A stretch of DNA of 64,000 nucleotides from Pseudoalteromonas prydzensis. GTDB taxonomy: Bacteria > Pseudomonadota > Gammaproteobacteria > Enterobacterales > Alteromonadaceae. The stretch covers positions 40,672 through 104,671 of the forward strand of contig NZ_BDDT01000015.1 of assembly GCF_001661495.1 (NCBI RefSeq). The letters are read 5' to 3'. This document shows, one piece after another, positions 7,618 through 16,199 of this stretch. The notes beneath the pieces were generated by a model, which worked only from the letters and a program-made list of their open reading frames with translations, was not told the DNA's origin and made no database searches. Made by a program: the position numbers and the translations under genes. Numbering within the stretch: the stretch's first letter is position 1; every line of letters begins with the position of its first letter.

Positions 7618-8457
7618 TTATTCTGCTACTAACTGCTCGCTACGGTAAAAACCAGACGAGTCACTTAACAAGCTTACCAGTTCAGGTAATACGTTATCCA
7701 TGGTTTGTTTAAGTTTCCACGGTGGGTTAATCACGATCATTCCCGATGCAGTCATACCATGTACATCGGTATCCGCTTGTGTTGCCAGTTCGAATAATTG
7801 AATATTACGCATGCCTGAGGCTATAAGCCCCTCTTCCATCCGCTCAATTCGCTCTCTATCAACCACTGGATACCAAATCATATAAGTACCAGTAGCAAAG
7901 CGTTGATAAGCCTTAGTTAAGGTTTTAACAACGGTATCGTAATCGTCTTTAATTTCATAAGGAGGATCAATTAGCACACAAGCACGCCGCGACGCAGGCG
8001 GTAATAATCCAACTAAACCTGCAAAGCCATTCTCACCGCGAACACGTATCGAACGTTTACCACTCATGTTTTCTTGCAATAACGCTAAATCTCGCGGATG
8101 TAATTCAAAAAACCAGCCCTTGTCTTGGCGACGTAAAAAGTGCTCGGCAATTTTTGGAGAGCCAGGATAAAAAGCCAACTGCTGAGCGTCATTAAATGAC
8201 TTGATCAACGCAATATAATCATTGAGCTCTTGATGTTCGCTGTTATGTTGATAAAGCTTAGCAATACCATCGAGATATTCTTGGGTCTTTTGCGCATCTG
8301 CGCCTGCTAATTCAAAAAAGCCAGCCCCTGAATGAGTATCGATATAGTCCAATGGTTTATCTTTGAGAGTCTGGTAGCTTAAAACTTGAGCAAGCACCAA
8401 ATGTTTAACCACATCCGCTGGGTTTCCAGCATGAAATGAATGTCTATAACTAAGCAT
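7618..8457 (-). CDS. rlmJ: 23S rRNA (adenine(2030)-N(6))-methyltransferase RlmJ
   Basis: 279 aa, the normal length. It opens with MLSYRHSFHAGNPADVVKH, the RlmJ/YhiR signature, followed by YIDTHSGAGFF (SAM-binding), and has the catalytic DPPYE motif in VLIDPPYEIKDD. RlmJ methylates A2030 of 23S rRNA in the cytoplasm before ribosome assembly. The C-terminal ASGMIVINPPWKL motif is also typical. The stop lies 4 bp from the shared terminator hairpin. Confidence 0.95.
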   Translation of the reverse strand: MLSYRHSFHAGNPADVVKHLVLAQVLSYQTLKDKPLDYIDTHSGAGFFELAGADAQKTQEYLDGIAKLYQHNSEHQELNDYIALIKSFNDAQQLAFYPGSPKIAEHFLRRQDKGWFFELHPRDLALLQENMSGKRSIRVRGENGFAGLVGLLPPASRRACVLIDPPYEIKDDYDTVVKTLTKAYQRFATGTYMIWYPVVDRERIERMEEGLIASGMRNIQLFELATQADTDVHGMTASGMIVINPPWKLKQTMDNVLPELVSLLSDSSGFYRSEQLVAE

Positions 8458-8705
8458 AATGTTATTTCGCTATAAATGGTTTATTTAAATAAACCCATTG
8501 AAGTTGGCTATATTCTACAACATAAAATCCGCAGGGTCATAAATTGCTGGTCATTAAGTGAATCACTTATGAACAAATAAGCTGCTAGCCTGAACAGCTC
8601 ATTAACATTAAATAAAAATCAGCTAAAACACACGTAAATGCTGGCATATAAAGCAACTTTGCTTTACATTTGCATGACAATAATCACAGTTTTATGAGCG
8701 CCTTA

Positions 8706-8936
8706 ATGAATAACGATACCCTTTCTCAACTAGAACAATTGATCGACCAATTAATTGGTCAAAATTCACAGCTACAAACTCAGGTTAGCGAACTTAAAGA
8801 TAAAAATAGTAAACTAATCGACGAAAATGAAATTCTTCAACTTGAAGTACTTGAAAGTGAAGAAAAACAAAAAGACACCAGTACAACTCTAACTGGTTTA
8901 CTCGAGAAGTTACAAAGCGTCCAACAGGCTAGCTAA
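8706..8936 (+). CDS. Small coiled-coil protein upstream of zapA (TIGR02449 type)
   Basis: 76 aa from the ATG at 8706. In-frame alternatives are ATG at 8694 and TTG at 8670; none has a strong ribosome-binding site, and 8706 gives the typical family length. Nearly the whole protein is a heptad coiled coil (LEQLIDQLIGQNSQLQ, then VSELKDKNSKLIDENEIL), with Ser/Thr and Gln at the end. Small proteins of this kind lie directly before zapA in many gammaproteobacteria and resemble ZapB in form. Its stop shares one base with the zapA start (TAATG), so the two are translationally coupled. A role in division-ring assembly is inferred from context only. Confidence 0.8.
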   Translation: MNNDTLSQLEQLIDQLIGQNSQLQTQVSELKDKNSKLIDENEILQLEVLESEEKQKDTSTTLTGLLEKLQSVQQAS

Positions 8937-9235
8937 TGTCTGAGCTGCAAAACCAGCGAGTCACCGTTGAGTTGCTTGGTAAAGAGCAGCAATTTGCTTG
9001 CCCTGCTGGACAAGAAGATGCCCTCATTGCATCGGCCAAATACCTAAACGATTTGGTTGAGCAAATGAAGCAACGCTCAACAGTACGCAATGATCAAAAA
9101 GCCTTATTAATGGCCGCTTTGAACATTAGCCACGAGCTACTTGAAGCAAAAACGCAGCAAAACGTTGAACAACAACAACACGATCAGCTCATTGATAAAC
9201 TAAGTGCTTACTTAGGACAATCATCAACTAAATAA
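8936..9235 (+). CDS. zapA: Cell division protein ZapA
   Basis: 99 aa. The N-terminal part VTVELLGKEQQFACPAGQE is the ZapA globular domain, followed by LNDLVEQMKQRS and a long C-terminal coiled coil (LLMAALNISHELLEAK). ZapA cross-links and stabilises FtsZ filaments at mid-cell. It overlaps the upstream coiled-coil gene by one base. In many relatives ssrS (6S RNA) and the ygfA-type folate gene follow zapA; here a terminator follows and neither is present. Confidence 0.93.
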   Translation: MSELQNQRVTVELLGKEQQFACPAGQEDALIASAKYLNDLVEQMKQRSTVRNDQKALLMAALNISHELLEAKTQQNVEQQQHDQLIDKLSAYLGQSSTK

Positions 9236-9258
9236 AAAAGCGCACGATGCGCTTTTTT
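9234..9258 (+). terminator. Terminator after zapA
   Basis: AAAAAAGCGCA (9234-9244), loop CGA, TGCGCTTTTTT (9248-9258). Classical stem with a T-run starting at the zapA stop. Confidence 0.92.
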
Positions 9259-9342
9259 ATTACCTCAACAATTGCAGTATCAATTACAAACAAAATCAGC
9301 TAACTTGCCTATTTTATTATTGGCAACTCAGGCTCTGTAACT

Positions 9343-10362
9343 ATGACCCACTATTTTTATACTCCCGTGCAGTTAATTACATTTTTACTGCTAAGTTATT
9401 TTGCTGTTGCAGCCACCCCCAGTGTAGCCGCCACACAATGGCACACCATCTCTGCTAACGTACAATTTTTAGAGCAATCGAGCGCTTTACGTTTTTATGA
9501 TTCAAACCAAGTGCTTGTTCAAGGTGATAAATGTGCGCTAATGTTTGATGCCAGTGGCGACTTTGCAGCCGTCGAAGCCACTGTCGAGCAACTAAAAAGC
9601 ACCTTAAAAACCCCTTTATGCTACTTGGTTGCCAGTCACTTTCATGATGATCATTTACTGGGCATGGCCATTTTTCAGCACCACTTTCCTGATGCCCAAT
9701 TAATTGTCCATCAGCAGCTTGCGGCCGAGTTTAATTCATTGCAAAAAGCCTATACGGATAAACTTGATAGTTATGAAAAAAGTATTGAGCTGAGCTTTCA
9801 GCGCTTATCAGAACAACCAGCAGCACAACAGCAACAATGGCGCGATAAACTTAATTTGGCAAAGCAACGGTTACTGCGTTGGCGCCAATACCAGCTTCAA
9901 ACCCCTAATTTACAAGTCGCAAATACATTAACGCTAGAGTTGGGAAATTACCCCGTCACCATTAACGCTTACCAAGCTCATACCAATGCTGACCTAACGC
10001 TCAGCGCCGAAAACCACGCTATTTTAGTTGGCGCAGATATTGTTGACTGGCTGCCATACCCAGGTCATGGTAATTTTGCTAATTGGCTAAACATACTCAC
10101 TCAATTACACAATGATAAGCGAATTAAAATCATCCTTCCTGGCCACGGAAGCGCCCTTAAAGCCATTGACTTACAACAACCTTTAAGCTTTTTGCAGGCC
10201 ATTCAGGCCCATGTAACCGCTCACCCACAGCAAGATTTATTACAATTAGAACAAAGTTTTAACCCGCAGTTTGCTAAAGACTATCAAATCGATGCGATCA
10301 GCCAAAAAGCTTATCCACTGTTCCTACAGGCTGGACTTAAACAAGCGAAACAGTCAAAATAG
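9343..10362 (+). CDS. Exported metallo-beta-lactamase-fold hydrolase
   Basis: 339 aa. A signal peptide (FLLLSYFAVAATPSVAA) precedes an MBL fold. Metal-binding motifs are SHFHDDHLLG (HxHxDH-type), AHTNADLTL and LPGHGSAL. A helical insertion rich in Gln/Leu/Lys (about residues 125-195) separates the first motif from the rest. The layout resembles subclass B3 lactamase-like or quinoprotein-relay MBL hydrolases, but no substrate can be assigned. It lies about 45 bp upstream of mltD on the same strand. In E. coli mltD neighbours gloB, also an MBL enzyme, but this protein is exported and is not GloB. Confidence 0.82.
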   Translation: MTHYFYTPVQLITFLLLSYFAVAATPSVAATQWHTISANVQFLEQSSALRFYDSNQVLVQGDKCALMFDASGDFAAVEATVEQLKSTLKTPLCYLVASHFHDDHLLGMAIFQHHFPDAQLIVHQQLAAEFNSLQKAYTDKLDSYEKSIELSFQRLSEQPAAQQQQWRDKLNLAKQRLLRWRQYQLQTPNLQVANTLTLELGNYPVTINAYQAHTNADLTLSAENHAILVGADIVDWLPYPGHGNFANWLNILTQLHNDKRIKIILPGHGSALKAIDLQQPLSFLQAIQAHVTAHPQQDLLQLEQSFNPQFAKDYQIDAISQKAYPLFLQAGLKQAKQSK

Positions 10363-10407
10363 CGGCCGCACCTGGATGTGCTAATCTTTTATAAGGATAT
10401 TTATTTA

Positions 10408-11907
10408 GTGATTTTTATGCGCAGTTATCTATTAGTCCTGTTAATAACGTTATTTTTACTATCTGGTTGTCAGAGTACTGAGCAGTCGTTACAGCCAAGT
10501 GATAATCAGCAAGCTCCGGTTATTTTTAATCACTTTAAACCAACAGCCATTACTCCGCCGCCGCTGACTGACACTGAGCAGAAAAAACAAAAAATACATT
10601 TAAAAGCCCCATCGCAACAAGTGGAAAATGTATCGCAAGCTAACAATCGCAGCCAAGATTTATGGCAGCACATTGCAAATAACTTAACTATCGAGGTGTA
10701 TCTAAATAAAGCCCTCAATAAGCGTATTGCTTGGTATACCAAGCAACCTAACTACTTGCAGATTGTCAGTACTCGTGCCGCCCCTTATCTTTATCATATT
10801 GTAAGTAAAATTGAGCAACGTAAGCTACCGATGGAATTGGCTTTACTGCCCTTTGTTGAAAGCGATTTTCGACCAACCATTAGCTCATCCGAACAAGCGG
10901 TTGGCGTGTGGCAGTTAGTGGGTGCGACAGCTCATCACTTTGGGATTAAATCTGATCAATGGTATGACGGTCGCAAAGATGTTTTAGCGTCGACCGATGC
11001 TGCGCTGGACTATTTAGCATATTTACATAAACGTTTTGATGGTAATTGGTTACATGCATTAGCGGCATACAATAGCGGTGAAGGACGGGTAAAGCGTGCC
11101 ATTGCCGAAAATAAAAAACGTGGTAAAAGCACCGATTATTGGTCGTTAAAATTACCAAAAGAAACCTCTGAATACGTACCTAAATTAATGGCATTAAGCT
11201 ACTTAGTACAACACCCTAAACGTGGACTGATCCGCCCCAAATTGGCAAATAAAGCCCTAACCACTGAGCTTAATGTTGGCCAGCAATTTGATTTTTCAGT
11301 GATCGCAAACTTATCTGGTATTGGCCGCAGTCAGCTGCATAAACTTAATCCTGGCTATTTAAAAAATCAAAGTTCTCCCAATGGTCCGCATACTTTATTA
11401 CTGCCACTACAGCAACAAAGCTTATTGCGAAGCCAGTTTTTTAAGAATAATTTTACTGGTGAATATACGGTGAAAAAAAATGATACCTTATATTCGATAG
11501 CTCGTCGCTTTGGTTTATCGGTCAAAAAGCTTAAAACTATTAATAATAAACGCTCCAATCTAATCGGCATTGGCGAAACTCTGCTGGTTGGGCAACCTCG
11601 CACCATGCCAGATTCATTAATGATTGATTATCGGATCAGTCCTTATCTGGAACAAAATGAAGTGACGATCCCCACTATTGCTATTCAATATCAAGTAAAA
11701 CCAGGCGATACCATCTGGGGAATTAGCCAGCTATATGATGTGCCACACAGCGATTTAGCACAGTGGAATAAACTCAATGCCACCAGTATTTTAACCCCAG
11801 GTACGCAACTGATATTACATTTACCGCAAGTAACTAAAACCGTTCCCCAAGTGCCCAATGCCAGCTTACTTTCTGAACTTGAAAAAACCTTAAAGCAACC
11901 TCACTAA
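10408..11907 (+). CDS. mltD: Membrane-bound lytic murein transglycosylase D
   Basis: About 500 aa. The lipobox LLSGC follows a short hydrophobic signal. The SLT domain has catalytic Glu in LPFVESDFRP, then AVGVWQLVGATAHHFGI and LAAYNSGEGRVKRAI, all MltD hallmarks. Two LysM domains close the protein (YTVKKNDTLYSIARRFGLS and YQVKPGDTIWGISQLYDVP). It cleaves the MurNAc-GlcNAc bond to give 1,6-anhydro-MurNAc and sits on the inner face of the outer membrane. The GTG at 10408 is chosen because AAGGA lies ten bases upstream; ATG at 10417 and GTG at 10378 are alternatives. Confidence 0.93.
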   Translation: MIFMRSYLLVLLITLFLLSGCQSTEQSLQPSDNQQAPVIFNHFKPTAITPPPLTDTEQKKQKIHLKAPSQQVENVSQANNRSQDLWQHIANNLTIEVYLNKALNKRIAWYTKQPNYLQIVSTRAAPYLYHIVSKIEQRKLPMELALLPFVESDFRPTISSSEQAVGVWQLVGATAHHFGIKSDQWYDGRKDVLASTDAALDYLAYLHKRFDGNWLHALAAYNSGEGRVKRAIAENKKRGKSTDYWSLKLPKETSEYVPKLMALSYLVQHPKRGLIRPKLANKALTTELNVGQQFDFSVIANLSGIGRSQLHKLNPGYLKNQSSPNGPHTLLLPLQQQSLLRSQFFKNNFTGEYTVKKNDTLYSIARRFGLSVKKLKTINNKRSNLIGIGETLLVGQPRTMPDSLMIDYRISPYLEQNEVTIPTIAIQYQVKPGDTIWGISQLYDVPHSDLAQWNKLNATSILTPGTQLILHLPQVTKTVPQVPNASLLSELEKTLKQPH

Positions 11908-11978
11908 GCAGCAGTTTCACATCATCTGTATTTAGCGTAAAATTAGCTTTTCATTTTAGTTAAATTAAAGAGATCAGC

Positions 11979-12467
11979 ATGCAAATTAGCAAAAACTCGG
12001 CAGTTGAATTTCACTACACGTTAAGTGAAGCAGGCGAGCAACTAGAAACAAGTATCGGCAGCGAGCCATTAACCTATATTCATGGCCTAGCAGGCATGCT
12101 TCCAGGTCTTGAAACTGCGCTTGAAGGTAAAGGCGCTGGCGATAGCTTCAGCGTAACCCTTAAGCCAAGTGAATCTTACGGTGAGCGAGTAGATGACCTA
12201 ATTCAACGCATCCCACTTAAACACCTACAAGGTGACACGAAAGTGTGGAAGCCAGGCATGACTGCAATGGTGAGCTCTAACCAAGGCCGCCATCAAGTAA
12301 CGATTGTAAAAGTAGGCCGTTTTAATGCTGATTGCGATTTAAACCACCCATTTGCTGGTAGAACTCTCACTTTTGATGTGCAAGTACTCAGCGTGCGTGA
12401 AGCAACCAGCGAAGAGTTGTCTCATGGTCATGTACACAGCGAAGGTGGCTGTGGCCACAACCACTAA
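11979..12467 (+). CDS. slyD: FKBP-type peptidyl-prolyl isomerase SlyD
   Basis: 162 aa. FKBP halves VEFHYTLSEAGEQLETS and YIHGLAGMLPGLETALEG flank the insert-in-flap domain (SESYGERVDDLIQRIPLKHL). The tail HGHVHSEGGCGHNH is the His/Cys metal-binding end of SlyD. SlyD is a cytoplasmic folding helper and nickel chaperone. The tail is shorter than in E. coli. The SDR gene follows 9 bp later with its own AGGA, so they may be co-transcribed. Confidence 0.93.
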   Translation: MQISKNSAVEFHYTLSEAGEQLETSIGSEPLTYIHGLAGMLPGLETALEGKGAGDSFSVTLKPSESYGERVDDLIQRIPLKHLQGDTKVWKPGMTAMVSSNQGRHQVTIVKVGRFNADCDLNHPFAGRTLTFDVQVLSVREATSEELSHGHVHSEGGCGHNH

Positions 12468-12476
12468 GGAATTACC

Positions 12477-13205
12477 ATGTCAAAGGTTGCAATCGTAACA
12501 GGCGGCAGTAAAGGCATCGGCCGTGCTGTTGTTGAGCGTTTTTTAAATAACGGCTATCAAGTGCATAATCTGGATCTTGAAGCTGCTGATTTAGGCATTT
12601 GGCACCACTGTGATGTCAGTAATGTTAATGCTGTAAAGCAAGTTATTGCCGACATTGCCAGTCATTCAAAACGCATCGATGTGTTAGTATCGAATGCAGG
12701 TCGTCATTTAAGCGCTACCATTGAGAATACCGATGAAGCAACCTTTGATAGCTTATTTGCACTTAATGTAAAAGGTGCATACGCAGCAATTCAAAGTGTC
12801 CTACCGAGCATGAAAGCGCAGCAAAATGGGGCGATTATCTTAATTGCCTCAGATCAAGCCATTATCGGCAAAAGCAATTCATTTGCCTACAACTTAACAA
12901 AACATGCCTTAGCATCAATGGCAAAAACCACCGCACTAGATTACGCGCAGTACAATATTCGCGCCAATGCAGTCTGCCCAGGCACCATAGAAACACCGCT
13001 ATTTCATAATGCTATCGACGCGTATTGTGCTCGTAGTGGCGCAGATAAAGCAAGTATAGTAGCCGAAGAAGGTGCTTTACAACCGTTAGGCAGACTCGGC
13101 CAGGCTGATGAAGTCGCTGCTCTAGTTAATTTTTTAGCCAGTGATGATGCCAGCTTTATTACCGGCAGTTTGCAAACCATTGACGGTGGTTACACCGCGC
13201 AATGA
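12477..13205 (+). CDS. SDR-family NAD(P)-dependent oxidoreductase, putative sugar/sugar-acid dehydrogenase
   Basis: 242 aa classical SDR. The cofactor motif is TGGSKGIG (residues 8-15), N73AG follows, and the catalytic residues are S125, Y138 and K142 (YNLTK). The C-terminal IDGGYTAQ is typical. The acidic residue after strand 2 (LDLEA) suggests NAD+ preference. It overlaps the downstream fuconolactonase-like gene by 4 bp (ATGA), implying a shared pathway. In such pairs the SDR oxidises a sugar to a lactone, or a 2-keto-3-deoxy-aldonate. The exact substrate is not readable. Confidence 0.85.
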   Translation: MSKVAIVTGGSKGIGRAVVERFLNNGYQVHNLDLEAADLGIWHHCDVSNVNAVKQVIADIASHSKRIDVLVSNAGRHLSATIENTDEATFDSLFALNVKGAYAAIQSVLPSMKAQQNGAIILIASDQAIIGKSNSFAYNLTKHALASMAKTTALDYAQYNIRANAVCPGTIETPLFHNAIDAYCARSGADKASIVAEEGALQPLGRLGQADEVAALVNFLASDDASFITGSLQTIDGGYTAQ

Positions 13206-14044
13206 GTGAACGCATTATCGATCCCCATGTACACTTTTTTAATTTAGCACAGGGTCAATATGACTGGTTACAAGGGAGCAACCCGGTAAGCTGGCCCAAT
13301 TTAGCAACTATTAAAGCCCCCATGACGGCAGTTCAACTCCAGCAGCAAGCCCAGTTTGAGCTTGCTGGCCTGGTACATATCGAGGCAGGCTTTGATAATC
13401 AGCAGCCAATCAACGAGCTGCGCTGGTTAGCTAAACACTTAGCTGGCCACAATTATAAAGCTATCAGCTTTGCCCCGATTGACAGCCCCCCCAACGATTT
13501 TAATAATGCAATTACCGCCTTATCACACCCCAGCTTAGTGGGTATTCGAGATATCACCGAGGGTACTGATGCAGTGCGCTTAAGTAACTCTCACTGCCTA
13601 GAAAACCTAGCGCTACTAAGTAGTCATCAGCTAATTTTTGAGGCGCAATTTAACATTGAAAACCTCGCTATTACGCAACAAATTGTAAATTATTGCCGCC
13701 AACTCCCGCATTTGCAGATTGTAATAAACCATGCGGGCTTACCTAATGACTTGCCACAGTGGCAACAAGGTATTAGCCAACTAGCAAAAATAGCCAATTG
13801 CAGGATCAAATTTTCAGGATTTGAACTACTCCCAGCACTGACTCAAACCCAGCAACAACAGTGCTTTGATTTTATTATTAAGCGCTTTGGAATACAGCGA
13901 GTAATGTTTGCCAGTAACTTCCCTGTATGCCAAATTAATACTAGTTACCAACAATGTTGGCAAAGCCATTTCAAACGTTGCACGAGTGATAACATGTGGT
14001 CACAACTTAGCTACAAAAACGCACAGCACTGCTATCAAGTTTAA
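13202..14044 (+). CDS. Amidohydrolase-family protein, L-fuconolactonase-like (COG3618 type)
   Basis: 280 aa. Metal ligands H9 and H11 are in IDPHVHFFN; YDWLQ follows, as in fuconolactonases. Further motifs are GLVHIEAGFD, GIRDIT, IVINHAGLP and VMFASNFPVC. It lies in the amidohydrolase-2 branch that hydrolyses aldonolactones (L-fucono-1,5-lactone, L-rhamnono-lactone, 4-sulfomuconolactone and others). Translationally coupled to the SDR gene. Two other enzymes of a possible aldonate route, a dehydratase and an aldolase, lie 2-4 kb away on the other strand. Confidence 0.83.
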   Translation: MSERIIDPHVHFFNLAQGQYDWLQGSNPVSWPNLATIKAPMTAVQLQQQAQFELAGLVHIEAGFDNQQPINELRWLAKHLAGHNYKAISFAPIDSPPNDFNNAITALSHPSLVGIRDITEGTDAVRLSNSHCLENLALLSSHQLIFEAQFNIENLAITQQIVNYCRQLPHLQIVINHAGLPNDLPQWQQGISQLAKIANCRIKFSGFELLPALTQTQQQQCFDFIIKRFGIQRVMFASNFPVCQINTSYQQCWQSHFKRCTSDNMWSQLSYKNAQHCYQV

Positions 14045-14093
14045 TTAAAACCCGCTATATTTAAGCTATGTTGGATAAAAATAAAGTATCAAT

Positions 14094-15656
14094 ATGGCTA
14101 TTTCATCAACAAATAAAGTCGCCTTAGGACTGGTTAATATCTCTTTGCTAGCACTGCTAACTGGCTGTGGTGGCGGTAGCTCAATGGGCGATAACAGTCC
14201 TCCAGATACAGGAACCAGCATCAGCTGGACCCAAGGTGTATTTCAACCATCAGGCAATTTTGCACAGCAATGCCAAGCATTAAATGAAAAACATTGGTTG
14301 CGCTCGTGGAGTAACGAAACCTACCTTTGGTATGACGAAATTATTGATCGCGATCCAGCACTCACACCGACTGTTAGTGAATACTTTGCATTACTCAAAA
14401 CAGAACAAATTACCGACTCTGGCGCGAAAAAAGATAATTTTCATTCCAGCCTGCCAACTGCAGAATGGGAAGCACAAAGCCAGTCTGGGGTGACCTTTGG
14501 TTATGGCTTTAAAATAAAATTAATAAGCGCCACAGCACCACGTCAAGGCGTGATCAGTTACACAGAGCCAAATACCCCCGCGAGTAATCAAAACCTTGCT
14601 CGCGGCTTTGAGATTTTAGAAGTAGACGGCGTTGATTTTGTTAATGCGTCAACGCAAGCAGAGGTCGATACTCTCAATGCGGGTTTATTTCCCAGTCAAA
14701 CCGGTAAAAGCACCACTTTTTTATTCAAAGACATTAATACCGACGAAACCCGTGAAGTTACTCTAACCTCGCAAACAATCACTTCTCTTCCTGTCACAAA
14801 CGTGAAAACCTTAGCCGACGGCAGTGTGGGCTACTTTCAATTTAATAGTCATAATGCGGTGGCTGAAAAACCCCTTTATGATGCATTTAATAACCTTAAA
14901 GCCAGTAATGTCACTGATTTAATTATTGATATTCGCTACAACGGCGGTGGTTTTTTACAAATGGCGAGCCAAGTTGCCTATATGATCGCAGGGTCTGCGA
15001 ATACCAATGGCAAAATTTTTGAAAAAACAATTTTCAATGACCAACACCCAACTTTTAACCCTGTCACCGGGCAACGTTTAGAACCTGTGATGTTCACCGA
15101 TGAATTTGTTGGCTTTGCCGATAACCCAGCGTTGCTGCCAGGCACGCCATTGCCGAGCCTTAATTTAAAACGTGTATATTTGTTAACAACTGCGAGTACC
15201 TGTTCAGCCAGTGAGGCCATTATGAACGGCCTGCGCGGCGTGGATGTTGAAGTCATTCAAATTGGCTCTGGTACTTGTGGCAAACCTTATGGTTTTTACC
15301 CAACAGATAACTGTGATACTACGTACTTTAGTATTCAATTTACCGGCGAAAACAACAAAGGTTTTGGTGAGTACTCAGATGGTTTTGCACCAGAAAACAC
15401 CACTGACAATGCCCGCTTACCTGTTCGTGTAGAGGGTTGTGCGGTAGCAGACGATTTTAGCCGTCAGCTAGGCGACCCTGAAGAAGCGATGTTAAAAGCG
15501 GCATTAGATTACCGTACAAACGGTAGTTGCCCGGCTGCAAGCTCGATAGCCAGTAAACAAGGCTTTGCACCCGCAAACTTTAGCGACACGCCTGCCGTAC
15601 AAGATAGCCGTGCCGCAACCTTGGCTGAACAAAGCAAAGTATTACCAAGGCAATAA
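14094..15656 (+). CDS. S41-family serine peptidase lipoprotein with PDZ-like domain
   Basis: 520 aa. The lipobox LLTGC (cysteine about residue 25) is followed by a GGGSS linker. Residues about 50-130 are the N-terminal helical domain, about 130-225 a PDZ-like domain (GFKIKLISATAPRQGVISYT), and about 230-460 the S41 core. Catalytic Ser371 is in STCSASEAIMNG, and Lys397 lies 26 residues later (GTCGKPYG), the spacing expected for a Ser-Lys dyad. IDIRYNGGGFLQMASQVAYM, about residue 280 on, is a strong S41 signature. Substrates are unknown. A small lipoprotein gene follows 18 bp later. Confidence 0.88.
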   Translation: MAISSTNKVALGLVNISLLALLTGCGGGSSMGDNSPPDTGTSISWTQGVFQPSGNFAQQCQALNEKHWLRSWSNETYLWYDEIIDRDPALTPTVSEYFALLKTEQITDSGAKKDNFHSSLPTAEWEAQSQSGVTFGYGFKIKLISATAPRQGVISYTEPNTPASNQNLARGFEILEVDGVDFVNASTQAEVDTLNAGLFPSQTGKSTTFLFKDINTDETREVTLTSQTITSLPVTNVKTLADGSVGYFQFNSHNAVAEKPLYDAFNNLKASNVTDLIIDIRYNGGGFLQMASQVAYMIAGSANTNGKIFEKTIFNDQHPTFNPVTGQRLEPVMFTDEFVGFADNPALLPGTPLPSLNLKRVYLLTTASTCSASEAIMNGLRGVDVEVIQIGSGTCGKPYGFYPTDNCDTTYFSIQFTGENNKGFGEYSDGFAPENTTDNARLPVRVEGCAVADDFSRQLGDPEEAMLKAALDYRTNGSCPAASSIASKQGFAPANFSDTPAVQDSRAATLAEQSKVLPRQ

Positions 15657-15674
15657 GCGATTGAGGCAACAACA

Positions 15675-16052
15675 ATGCTAAACAAAAAAGTACTTTTTAT
15701 GCTAGCGGCAATATTACTATATGGCTGTGCAACGGCAGAAACAGCAACGCCCAAATTACAACATGCGTTACTTACAAAACCGCAAAGTGAGCTTATTGCC
15801 CAAGGGATTGCTCGCCTAATGCGCAGCGAGAATATTGCAGTCGCTGATGATGTATTTATGCAGCGAAGTTTAATGGTGGTCGATAACGTTACTAAAACCG
15901 ACGAACTTGGCAACCCAATTATGGGTAAGCAGCTTAATATGCCTGACCGTTATGAGCTGCTGATCAAAAATGATCTTTGTTTTGTTAGGCATTTAGACAG
16001 TAAGGCCACAGAGCCATTGCCGGATGTGAAATGTAAGGTGAATTATAACTAG
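15675..16052 (+). CDS. Small lipoprotein of unknown function
   Basis: 125 aa, not recognised. The signal peptide ends in a lipobox LLYGC (cysteine about residue 18). The mature part is mixed alpha/beta with two further cysteines (DLCFVRHLD, DVKCKVNYN) near the C-terminus that could form a disulphide. GAGG lies eight bases before the ATG. It is 18 bp after the S41 peptidase and probably shares its mRNA. Its TAG stop codon is the first three bases of a TAGGTTC heptamer array. Confidence 0.75.
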   Translation: MLNKKVLFMLAAILLYGCATAETATPKLQHALLTKPQSELIAQGIARLMRSENIAVADDVFMQRSLMVVDNVTKTDELGNPIMGKQLNMPDRYELLIKNDLCFVRHLDSKATEPLPDVKCKVNYN

Positions 16053-16081
16053 GTTCTAGGTTCTAGGTTCTAGGTTCTAGG
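16050..16081. repeat. Second TAGGTTC heptamer array, four copies plus TAGG
   Basis: Four perfect copies of TAGGTTC plus TAGG on the plus strand. The first TAG is the stop codon of the lipoprotein gene. This is the same unit as at 3685-3813. Relative to the preceding gene the orientation is opposite to that of the first array. Confidence 0.95.
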
Positions 16082-16150
16082 AAAATTTTAACATGTTGAA
16101 TTAGTAGGAATAACTTTAAGCTTGTTAAAGGTCAAAGTAAATCATCGCTT

Positions 16151-16180
16151 GAGTAGCGAGCTAAATTTAGCTCGCTACTC
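16151..16180. terminator. 30-bp perfect palindrome between convergent genes, probable bidirectional terminator
   Basis: GAGTAGCGAGCTAAA (16151-16165) is followed directly by its exact reverse complement (16166-16180). The neighbouring bases (16183-16199) carry further partly related CTCGCGACTCGTCGCT sequence. It lies between a plus-strand gene ending at 16052 and a minus-strand gene ending at 16200. There is no long T-run, so termination is inferred from position. Confidence 0.55.
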
Positions 16181-16199
16181 ATAGCTCGCGACTCGTCGC

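Noticed and set aside
8458..8705. A gene or RNA between rlmJ and the coiled-coil gene
   Set aside because: Only AT-rich sequence; no ORF, stable hairpin or known RNA motif.
9236..9342. Possible 6S RNA (ssrS) after zapA
   Set aside because: The gap is only 107 bp, much of it a terminator; a 6S RNA needs about 185 nt.
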